Shown piece by piece: positions 9,385 to 17,811 of a stretch of 34,639 nucleotides of DNA. The position numbers and the translations under genes are program-made. Location of the stretch: positions 1 to 34,639 of the forward strand of contig CACYRM010000023.1 in NCBI GenBank assembly GCA_902776845.1. The letters are read 5' to 3'. The notes under the pieces were generated by a model. It saw only the letters and a program-made list of their open reading frames with translations, did no database searches and was not told the origin of the DNA. The stretch comes from Oscillospiraceae bacterium. GTDB taxonomy: Bacteria > Bacillota > Clostridia > Saccharofermentanales > Saccharofermentanaceae. The number at the start of each line of letters is the position of its first letter. The first letter of the stretch is position 1.

Positions 9385-9413
9385 GCGCGTTGGGAGATGA
9401 TCCCGGCGCGCAT
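9385..9413 (+). terminator. Strong hairpin followed by T-rich tract, mreB terminator or rho leader element
   Basis: A 12-bp stem has outer arms TGCGCG / CGCGCA, then two G-T pairs, then GGGA / TCCC, around the loop GATGA. It is followed by TTTGTTTAGTTTAG. It can end the mreB transcript 38 bases after its stop, yet it overlaps the start site of the promoter at 9355-9383. Confidence 0.5.
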
Positions 9414-9532
9414 TTGTTTAGTTTAGATTTTTCCATTTCAAGATATCAGATCTATATCCCTTTGGCAGGATTACGCGAAAAACAGGTTTATTGGGGAAAT
9501 TCAAACGGGATTTACAATTTTGAAAGGCGTTT

Positions 9533-11616
<2,084 letters not shown>

Positions 11617-11620
<4 letters not shown>

Positions 11621-11645
11621 CAACCGGCATTGATTCAAGTAATAT
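11617..11645 (+). promoter_or_regulatory. Promoter for rpmE overlapping the rho stop codon
   Basis: A perfect TTGACA starts inside the rho stop codon, followed by a 17-base spacer and TAATAT (four of six). The leader that follows carries TATGAC (11671-11676) and GTCATA (11698-11703), able to pair as a hairpin before the ribosome binding site. This could be an L31 autoregulatory leader, but that is only a guess. Confidence 0.55.
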
Positions 11646-11729
11646 AGCAAGGCTAACACGAAGAATCCGGTATGACATACGTGAGATCTGGTTACGCGTC
11701 ATATCTTTGATTGAGAGGTGAAAGGTAAA

Positions 11730-11930
11730 ATGAAAGAAGGAATCCATCCTAAGACGCATCTCGTCACAGTTAAGTGCGCATGCGGCAACACATTCGAGAC
11801 TCTTTCCACAAAGAGCGATCTGAGAGTTGATATCTGCTCCAACTGCCATCCGTTCTATACAGGCAAGCAGAAGCTCGTTGATACAGGCGGACGTGTTGAT
11901 AAGTTCAAGAAGAGAATGGAAAAGGCTTAA
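11730..11930 (+). CDS. rpmE: Ribosomal protein L31 (zinc-binding type)
   Basis: The 66-residue protein starts [10 protein letters not shown] and matches bacterial L31. Four cysteines, in CACGN (16 and 18) and CSNCHPF (37 and 40), form the zinc site of the C+ type, as opposed to the zinc-free paralogue made in zinc starvation. The ATG at 11730 follows GAGAGGTGAAAGG. A GTG at 11718 in the same frame lies inside that ribosome binding site and is rejected. L31 bridges the two ribosomal subunits. Placement right after rho is common in Firmicutes, and here it has its own promoter and a strong terminator. Confidence 0.97.
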   Translation: MKEGIHPKTHLVTVKCACGNTFETLSTKSDLRVDICSNCHPFYTGKQKLVDTGGRVDKFKKRMEKA

Positions 11931-11955
11931 TTCTCATTCTGAAGTAAAAGTATTT

Positions 11956-11986
11956 AAGAGGTTGTCTTATGGACAACCTCTTTTTT
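11956..11986 (+). terminator. Rho-independent terminator of rpmE
   Basis: An 11-bp stem, AAGAGGTTGTC / GACAACCTCTT, has the loop TTATG and runs straight into a tract of T residues. It lies 26 bases after the rpmE stop. Confidence 0.9.
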
Positions 11987-12064
11987 CTGACTGATTTATC
12001 AGAATCCGGCGGAGACAAACACATAATTTTGCCTTTTGTTTGTAACACCACTTATCTTATTATT

Positions 12065-12073
12065 TGTTATACT
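12065..12073 (+). promoter_or_regulatory. Extended -10 promoter for yqhQ-prmC
   Basis: TGTTATACT combines the TGn extension with TATACT (five of six). No good -35 hexamer is seen at 17 bases. It lies 40 bases upstream of the yqhQ start. Confidence 0.4.
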
Positions 12074-12113
12074 CACATCAGAATGTACTATTATGCTCAT
12101 TTGGGGGAGAAAT

Positions 12114-13232
12114 ATGTCTGAGTCAAATGACAACATGAAGCTGGTTACAGAAGACCAGATAAAAGAGATAACGCCTGAGCAGGTTGAACAGGAGATTGCC
12201 GTACAGGAAGGATCTTCCGGAACTCCTGCAAAAGCATCGAAAAAGAACGGGAGAAAGGCCTGTCCCGTCCCTGTAAAGAAGACGACGATCGGCGGTCAGG
12301 CCCTGATCGAGGGCGTTATGATGGTCGGTCCTTCAAGAACCGCCATGGCCGTAAGGAAGGGCGACGGAACGATCTATGTTGAAGAGATAAAACAGAGTGA
12401 GAGAACATCTTACTTTGAGAAGGTTCCTTTTGTCAGGGGCTGTATAAGGTTCTACAAGATGCTCGTTACCGGTACCGGAGCGCTCATGAAGGCTGCCGAT
12501 ATCTCCGAGGAGGGAAAGCCTGAAACTGAAAAGGACGGCAAGAAGAAGTCCCGTCTTGATGAATTCGCGGAAAGACATTTCAATCTCATGATGTCGATAT
12601 CCGCTATTATCGGTATCCTTTTGTCTGTCGGTCTGTTCATTCTTGCCCCGAGACTTATCATCGAGATAGCTACAAAGTTTATCCCCGAACATATCAGAGA
12701 GCTCACATGGGTTCCGATTGCCCTTAATATCGCCGAAGGTCTTTTGAGACTTCTGATCTTCCTTTTGTATCTGATCTTTGCTTCGAAGCTCAAGGATATC
12801 AAGAGAGTATGGCGTTATCACGGCGCGGAGCATAAGACGATCGCATGCTATGAGGCAGGACTTCCCCTTACTGTTGAGAATGTTCTCAAGCAGACACGTT
12901 TCCATCCCCGCTGCGGCACTTCCTTTATGTTCAATGTTCTCGCAATATCGATAATCATCTATACGGTCATAGGAATCTTCACGGGTACACAGCCTATGTG
13001 GGTCAACCTTTGCATCAGGGTCGCAGCCGTACCGATAATATGCTCGATCTCCTTTGAGGTGCTGAGATTTGTCGGCCGTCATGACAGGAACTGGTTCTGC
13101 AGGCTGTTTGCAAAGCCCGGTCTCTGGCTCCAGAAGTTCACGACAGAAGAGCCTGACGCGCCTATAGTCGAAGTTGCCATCGCTTCAATGCAGGCAGTCA
13201 TTCCGGAGAACAAGGAAGATGACGTCTGGTAA
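12114..13232 (+). CDS. yqhQ: DUF1385 membrane protein YqhQ
   Basis: The 372-residue protein belongs to the DUF1385 family. Characteristic segments are TTIGGQALIEGVMMVGPSRT, VPFVRGCIRFYKMLVTG, YHGAEHKTIACYEAGLPLT and RFHPRCGTSFMFNV. An acidic, low-complexity N-terminus of ~55 residues precedes them. About four hydrophobic helices lie in the C-terminal half. The histidine and cysteine residues of HGAEHKT and HPRCGTSF suggest metal binding, but the biochemical function is not known to me. The ATG at 12114 has GGGGGAGA upstream; the TTG at 12036 falls in the promoter and is rejected. Its 3' end overlaps prmC by 14 bases, so the two should be co-translated, as is common in Clostridia. Confidence 0.93.
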   Translation: MSESNDNMKLVTEDQIKEITPEQVEQEIAVQEGSSGTPAKASKKNGRKACPVPVKKTTIGGQALIEGVMMVGPSRTAMAVRKGDGTIYVEEIKQSERTSYFEKVPFVRGCIRFYKMLVTGTGALMKAADISEEGKPETEKDGKKKSRLDEFAERHFNLMMSISAIIGILLSVGLFILAPRLIIEIATKFIPEHIRELTWVPIALNIAEGLLRLLIFLLYLIFASKLKDIKRVWRYHGAEHKTIACYEAGLPLTVENVLKQTRFHPRCGTSFMFNVLAISIIIYTVIGIFTGTQPMWVNLCIRVAAVPIICSISFEVLRFVGRHDRNWFCRLFAKPGLWLQKFTTEEPDAPIVEVAIASMQAVIPENKEDDVW

Positions 13233-14067
13233 CGAACTGCTCCTTGGACTTCTTAAGGGTTCCGGAGACGATGAGGCTGAATTAGACCTTAAGATCCTCT
13301 GCGGAGAATTCGAAGGTGAGGCGTTGGAAGAAGCTGTTAAGAGGCGCGCTTCAGGCGAGCCTCTTGCTTATATTTTGGGATACAGGCATTTCTATAAGGA
13401 ATGCTATAAGGTCTGTCCGGGCGTGCTAATACCGAGAGCCGACACGGAGGTCCTGGTCGAATCCGCATTGAGATTCCTCGGACTGGATAAACTTGCGACA
13501 GGCGACATTCTCGGAATACCCTTATATAACAAAGAATTCACAGATATAAGATTTGCCGACCTCTGCACAGGCACGGGCTGCATCGGAATCTCGATTGCAA
13601 ATGAGATAGTAAGAGCAAACAGAAATGTCTCAGGCATTTTAGCCGACATAAGTGATGTTGCCGTTGACACCGCGAAAACAAATATCTCCACACAGGCTTT
13701 AAGACCTGAATGCCTGTCTGTGATAAAGAGCGATGTCAGAAAAGATATTCCTGAACTCGGAAAACTCGACCTGATCGTATCTAACCCTCCTTATATAACT
13801 GATTCCGAGATGGAAGAACTGGACAGCGTCGTAAAAGATCACGAGCCTGACCTTGCATTAAGGGCAGGGGATACAGGTCTGGACTTCTATGAGCCTCTTC
13901 TTGATCTTGCTAAAGAACATCTTAAGGAAGGCGGGGCACTGATGGTCGAACACGGATTCGGCCAGGGAGCTGCCGTAAAACAGATTTTCGAGCATGGCGG
14001 GCTTAAAAACTGCATGACGATCCGTGATTACGGTTCAAATCCGAGGGTGACTTTAGGATTTTTGTGA
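13219..14067 (+). CDS. prmC: Release factor glutamine methyltransferase
   Basis: The 282-residue protein has the PrmC/HemK layout. A helical N-terminal domain (RRASGEPLAYILGYRHFYK) is followed by PGVLIPRADTEVLVE. The SAM-binding motif DLCTGTGCIGISIA comes next, and then the NPPY motif (LIVSNPPYIT) that holds the glutamine amide. PrmC methylates the GGQ glutamine of release factors RF1 and RF2. The ATG at 13219 lies inside the end of yqhQ with GGAGAACAAGGAAG upstream. An insertion of about 15 residues between motif PRADTEVL and the SAM motif (KLATGDILGIPLYN region) is slightly longer than usual. The usual neighbour prfA does not follow here. A short hairpin AAGCCTT / AAGGCTT with TTTT near 14086-14106 may be a weak terminator. 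Confidence 0.95.
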   Translation: MTSGNELLLGLLKGSGDDEAELDLKILCGEFEGEALEEAVKRRASGEPLAYILGYRHFYKECYKVCPGVLIPRADTEVLVESALRFLGLDKLATGDILGIPLYNKEFTDIRFADLCTGTGCIGISIANEIVRANRNVSGILADISDVAVDTAKTNISTQALRPECLSVIKSDVRKDIPELGKLDLIVSNPPYITDSEMEELDSVVKDHEPDLALRAGDTGLDFYEPLLDLAKEHLKEGGALMVEHGFGQGAAVKQIFEHGGLKNCMTIRDYGSNPRVTLGFL

Positions 14068-14148
14068 TATATTTTTTGAGGCGGAAGCCTTGCAAATAAA
14101 GGCTTTTGACCTTCCCAAAAAAATATTTGAAAAATTTTTCGATTTTCT

Positions 14149-14177
14149 TGTAACGAATTTGCGATTCTTACGTCTAA
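14149..14177 (+). promoter_or_regulatory. Candidate ECF-sigma autoregulated promoter
   Basis: TGTAAC (14149-14154), 16 bases, then CGTCTAA. An AAC-type -35 with a CGTC -10 is the pattern recognised by Firmicutes ECF factors. It sits 35 bases upstream of the sigma gene, where positive autoregulation would be expected. Confidence 0.65.
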
Positions 14178-14211
14178 CAGGTGAGATCACAAAAGAAAGG
14201 TGAAATGATAC

Positions 14212-14706
14212 GTGGATAAGAATACCGCTGAAAAGCTTTATGAAGCCTTTTATATGAAGGTATTCTCATACGTCATGACACTTGCCAGGGATCGGAATGA
14301 CGCCGAAGAGATAACCCAGGAGACTTTTTTCAGGGCGATATCGACTGATAAGAGCTTCAAGGGTGACAGCGACAGCTTCACGTGGCTTTGCGCTATCGCG
14401 AAAAACATCTTCATAGATGAGAAACGGCGCGTTTCAAGACAGGATGACGAACTGAGCGAAGAGCTTCCGGATACAAACAAAGGGATAGAGGAGAAGCTCA
14501 CGGACAGGGACCAATCTCTGAAGATCCACTTAATACTCCACAAGCTGGAGGAACCGTACAAGGAAGTGTTCCAACTGCGGATATTCGGTGAGTTGTCATT
14601 TGCGGAAATCGGATCGATCTTCGGAAAGACCGAGACCTGGGCCCGGGTTACGTATCACAGAGCCAGACTAAAGATCAAGGAAAGGATGGATGAAAATGAA
14701 ATATAA
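14212..14706 (+). CDS. ECF-type RNA polymerase sigma factor
   Basis: The 164-residue protein has the two-domain ECF layout. Region 2 runs from about residue 8 to 70 (FSYVMTLARDRNDAEEITQE, then FTWLCAIAKNIFIDEKRR). Region 4 covers about 110-160 (EPYKEVFQLRIFGELSFAEI, FGKTETWARVTYHRAR). A short acidic linker separates them. The GTG start at 14212 is chosen because AAAGGTGA lies eight bases upstream and the nearby ATG is out of frame with a quick stop. Its 3' end overlaps the anti-sigma gene by 17 bases. The promoter at 14149 suggests it drives its own operon. By family knowledge it directs a response to envelope stress once the anti-sigma partner lets go. Confidence 0.95.
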   Translation: MDKNTAEKLYEAFYMKVFSYVMTLARDRNDAEEITQETFFRAISTDKSFKGDSDSFTWLCAIAKNIFIDEKRRVSRQDDELSEELPDTNKGIEEKLTDRDQSLKIHLILHKLEEPYKEVFQLRIFGELSFAEIGSIFGKTETWARVTYHRARLKIKERMDENEI

Positions 14707-15646
14707 TTGTGATTTGATCTCGGATCTTCTTCCGTTATATAAAGACGAAATCTGCAGCGAAGCCAGCAGAAAGATCGTAGAAGAGCATCTGGCTGAATGT
14801 CAGGACTGCAAAAAGATGTTGAACAGTCTGAACGACATTACGATAGACGAAAAGATCGTAAAGGAAAAAGAAGAAGTAATCGGAACCCAGGCCAGGTTTT
14901 TTAAGAGAAAGAGCGCTTTGGCAGGAAGCATTATCGCGATGATATTCGCGATACCGATACTGGTATGCCTTATTGTCAATCTTGCGACCGGAGCTGGCCT
15001 TACATGGTTCTTTATCGTTCTCGCGGGAATCCTTGTGGCCGCATCTCTGATCATTGTTCCGCTCATGGTTCCGGAGAATAAGATGTTTATGACGATGGGC
15101 GCGTTTACGGCAAGCGTTATTATCCTTCTCGCGATAATCAGTGTATATACTCACGGCAGCTGGTTCCTGGTGGCAGCTCCTGCGACACTCTTCGGATTAA
15201 CGGTCCTTTTCGCACCGTTTATCGTGTGCAGAAGACCCGTAAATGCTTACGTTAAGAATCACAAGGGTCTTGCGATAATGGGCGCATACACAGCGACATT
15301 CGTTTTGATGATGCTCTGCATCGGACTCTATGTAGGAATGAGTGAGTTCTTCCCGATGGCATTTGCAGTCTCAATGCCTTTGGTCGTAATGTGCTGGGCG
15401 TTCTTCGTGATCATCAGATACCTGCGTTCCAACGCCTGCGTTAAGACTGGTCTTTGCATTGCATCTGCAGGCGCTTTGTCAGGTGTTCTCGCAATGCTCG
15501 CATCTTCTGCAGAAGCAAGCATGTCGGCGACAGGTGTCGTTTATTCTTCAGGCGTATCAGTGCCGCCTGTTTCAATCGTTGCTTTAGGACTCGTAATTGC
15601 CGGAATCGGTTTCTTAGTTAGAAAAAATAAGGGAGAAAAGAAATAA
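14690..15646 (+). CDS. Anti-sigma factor with zinc-finger domain and eight predicted membrane helices
   Basis: The N-terminal ~45 residues form a zinc-binding anti-sigma domain: Cys7, then His33-x3-Cys37-x2-Cys40 (EEHLAECQDCKK). This domain should hold the sigma factor in the cytoplasm. After a charged linker come about eight hydrophobic helices (roughly residues 76-98, 103-125, 130-152, 158-180, 195-218, 224-246, 252-275, 290-313). Most ECF anti-sigmas have a single helix, so the membrane part may itself be the sensor. The gene overlaps the sigma gene by 17 bases. Its stop shares one base with the next start (TAATG), so the three proteins should be made in fixed ratio. A second ATG lies two codons in, at 14696. 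Confidence 0.85.
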   Translation: MKMKYNCDLISDLLPLYKDEICSEASRKIVEEHLAECQDCKKMLNSLNDITIDEKIVKEKEEVIGTQARFFKRKSALAGSIIAMIFAIPILVCLIVNLATGAGLTWFFIVLAGILVAASLIIVPLMVPENKMFMTMGAFTASVIILLAIISVYTHGSWFLVAAPATLFGLTVLFAPFIVCRRPVNAYVKNHKGLAIMGAYTATFVLMMLCIGLYVGMSEFFPMAFAVSMPLVVMCWAFFVIIRYLRSNACVKTGLCIASAGALSGVLAMLASSAEASMSATGVVYSSGVSVPPVSIVALGLVIAGIGFLVRKNKGEKK

Positions 15647-16713
15647 TGAACACAAAACATTTAGTAGCAGGGGCAATGGCTCTTATCGTACCGTCAACAA
15701 TTTGCTTAACAGGTTGCTCGTTCGGTCTGATCAACACAGTAAGTTACCGGTACGAGAATGGTGATAAGTACACGGCAGGCGACCGTGAGATCGATGACAG
15801 GATCACAAAGATCAATATCGATTACATCTCAGGCGACGTAAAGGTTAGGGGTACAGATACAGACAGCATTATGGTAGATGAGACCGCCAACACAGATATC
15901 GATTCCGACCACCAGGTCCACACATGGGTAGACGGTGACACACTCTATGTCAGATACTGCGCTTCTACCAAGTCGATCAACTTCAACAAGATCGAGAAGA
16001 GTCTTGAGATTACGATCCCTGAAGCTCAGAAACTGGATGACTTCGTCATAGAAGTTTCTTCAGGCAACATCGATCTGAACGGTTTCACCACGGAGAATAT
16101 GTATTCACATGCTTCATCAGGCAACATGAATATCGACTGCTCTGCAACAGTTATCGAATTGAAGTCTTCTTCCGGCAATGTCGGTCTTACTCAGAACGGC
16201 AACAGCGATTCCGTAAAGATCAAGTCTTCTTCCGGTAATACCGTTATCAATCACAATGGTGACTGCAGGTCATTCGACATTGATTCTTCTTCAGGCAAGG
16301 TCAATATCATGCAGAACGGCACGGTAGATCAGGCGAAGATACATTCTTCTTCAGGCGGAGTTACCGCAGCAATGGGCACGGTAAATACACTTAACATAGA
16401 TGTAAGTTCAGGCGGCATTAAGCTTGATGCAGATGAGATAAAGGATCTCACCACTAAGGCTTCAAGCGGCCATTCAGATATCAGCCTTGGCAAGGTCCCT
16501 GCTGCTTCAAGCATCAACTGCAGCTCCGGTGGTATCAGCATCCGTCTTCCCGAAGATTCAGATGTTACGGTCCATACGAGCATCTCAAGCGGAGAGTTCA
16601 ATTATGATCTTCCTTTTACCAAGAGCGGCAAGGATTATGTATGCGGTAACGGTACAGCTGTAATGGATATCCGCTGCTCATCAGGAGATGTAAGCTTTCT
16701 AGCATTAAAATGA
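15646..16713 (+). CDS. DUF4097 beta-helix lipoprotein, third gene of the ECF operon
   Basis: The 355-residue protein begins with a lipoprotein signal: a hydrophobic helix at 6-20 and the lipobox LTGC with Cys24 as the lipid-modified residue. It should sit on the outer face of the membrane. The rest matches the DUF4097 family, a right-handed beta-helix built of short repeats with the motif SSG plus a small residue and N, K or G. About twelve such turns are visible between residues 55 and 350. Four central turns are exactly 20 residues long. The role of the family is unknown; related proteins (LiaG-like, YvlB-like) sit in cell-envelope stress operons. Its start overlaps the anti-sigma stop by one base, and a strong terminator follows. 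Confidence 0.88.
   Translation: MNTKHLVAGAMALIVPSTICLTGCSFGLINTVSYRYENGDKYTAGDREIDDRITKINIDYISGDVKVRGTDTDSIMVDETANTDIDSDHQVHTWVDGDTLYVRYCASTKSINFNKIEKSLEITIPEAQKLDDFVIEVSSGNIDLNGFTTENMYSHASSGNMNIDCSATVIELKSSSGNVGLTQNGNSDSVKIKSSSGNTVINHNGDCRSFDIDSSSGKVNIMQNGTVDQAKIHSSSGGVTAAMGTVNTLNIDVSSGGIKLDADEIKDLTTKASSGHSDISLGKVPAASSINCSSGGISIRLPEDSDVTVHTSISSGEFNYDLPFTKSGKDYVCGNGTAVMDIRCSSGDVSFLALK
16165..16404 (+). repeat. Four 60-base coding repeats in the DUF4097 gene
   Basis: TCTTCTTCCGG or TCTTCTTCAGG recurs at 16165, 16225, 16285 and 16345, an exact 60-base period. Each unit codes for one 20-residue beta-helix turn starting SSSG. Outside the SSG core the units differ, so this is protein-level repetition and not a recent DNA duplication. 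Confidence 0.85.
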
Positions 16714-16753
16714 TCAGCCTTTTACAGGACATAATTGTATATGCCAAATAATA

Positions 16754-16795
16754 ACGGGGCATCTCAATTAACTGAGATGCCCCGTACTATTTTTC
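16754..16795 (+). terminator. Terminator of the ECF operon
   Basis: A 13-bp stem, ACGGGGCATCTCA / TGAGATGCCCCGT, has a six-base loop (ATTAAC with its flanking A) and is followed by ACTATTTTT. It lies between converging genes and may also serve the minus-strand VOC gene. Confidence 0.85.
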
Positions 16796-16816
16796 AGTAT
16801 ATTGTAAATGAAGTAA

Positions 16817-17659
16817 TTACCGGCTTTCCAGATACTGTGACACGCAGATGTGACGGCCGTCGATGTCTTCGAAAACGAACTGACGGTTGGTTGTCATTTC
16901 CTGCGCGGTCTTTGCGTCCGGCAGGTCTTCCGTGATCTTTATTCCGTTCCCCGAGATCTCGTTGTGGAGAAGGAAAGGCTCTGAACAGTAGATATACATG
17001 TCGTACTTTATGCCGAATTCCCTTGCTGGCTTAATTGCGGCACCTTCACCTTTTACGAGCACTATGGCGATATTGTCGCGCATGAGCTTGATGTGGGGCA
17101 TAGCCTCGTCATCCAGATGGACCGCTTTGAATCCGAGCTTGTCCTCATAGAAGACCGCAGTCCTGTATATGTCGGCACATGCGAATACCGCAGCCTGGCT
17201 GTTCATGAGAAGCAGCCTTCCGTTCTCCGGTTCTTCGCCTTCTTTTGCCTCTGAAGGAGCAGCGCTGCCGTTGTTAAAGCAATAGCCGAGAAGAGGTGTG
17301 CCGAAGAATTTCTCATGTTCCTCAAGAGAATTCATTATCTCACTTCTTTTGGTAATCTCGTCGTTAGTCAGTGTCTGCGGTATATCGGCTAAGTATTCGA
17401 CCTTTTCAAGATATTCAAGAAGATTCATAAGTCTTACATGGAGAGGGATGACATCCGAAGTTGCCGGGATCTCGCACGCACGGCCGTGGATAAACATCAT
17501 GCCGTGTTCAACGGCTTCTGCGGGAAGTCCGGCATATAGATGCATGAGGAGGTTCATCTCTTCAAGCGTCTTGTCGTGTGTGCCGCCTTTGGCGATCGAT
17601 CTCTCGATCATCTCGAAAACGAGGTTCATATCGTGCAGCGGGTATTCTTTTTTCAGCAT
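16817..17659 (-). CDS. VOC (glyoxalase/bleomycin-resistance fold) protein with helical N-terminal domain
   Basis: The 280-residue protein starts at the ATG whose complement is 17657-17659, with AAGGAG seven bases upstream. The longer frame reaching 17728 has no such site. Residues ~155-280 look like a VOC module, as in NSQAAVFACADIYRTAVFYE, KLGFKAVHLDDEAMPHIKLM and QFVFEDIDGRHICVSQYLE. The betaalphabetabetabeta pattern and the FxDxxG end are typical. The first ~125 residues are helical, with ERSIAKGGTHDKTLEEMN and AGLPAEAVEHGMMFIHG. I do not recognise that part as a known domain. An acidic linker (SEAKEGEEPENG) joins the two. VOC proteins bind metals and small molecules, in catalysis or in antibiotic sequestration; the ligand here is unknown. 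No operon partner is present. Confidence 0.75.
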   Translation of the reverse strand: MLKKEYPLHDMNLVFEMIERSIAKGGTHDKTLEEMNLLMHLYAGLPAEAVEHGMMFIHGRACEIPATSDVIPLHVRLMNLLEYLEKVEYLADIPQTLTNDEITKRSEIMNSLEEHEKFFGTPLLGYCFNNGSAAPSEAKEGEEPENGRLLLMNSQAAVFACADIYRTAVFYEDKLGFKAVHLDDEAMPHIKLMRDNIAIVLVKGEGAAIKPAREFGIKYDMYIYCSEPFLLHNEISGNGIKITEDLPDAKTAQEMTTNRQFVFEDIDGRHICVSQYLESR

Positions 17660-17811
17660 AAGGATTCTCCTTAATTCGCAATTGGTCTTAATATAGCAAA
17701 GAGTTATAAAAAACAGAAGTATCGGCAATTTTTAATACTGATAACAAAGTTTTCTGCTCAAATGATAAAATACTGTTGATATCTCATGATCTGTTAAGGA
17801 GAGGCATTCGC

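Noticed and set aside
12333..13082. A 249-residue minus-strand frame opposite yqhQ
   Set aside because: Shadow of the DUF1385 gene; rich in Arg, Asp and His in a way unlike the neighbouring proteins.
16165..16404. Regular 60-base repeats as a possible CRISPR array
   Set aside because: The period is coding, the repeated core is only ~11 bases, and it translates to beta-helix turns of the DUF4097 protein.
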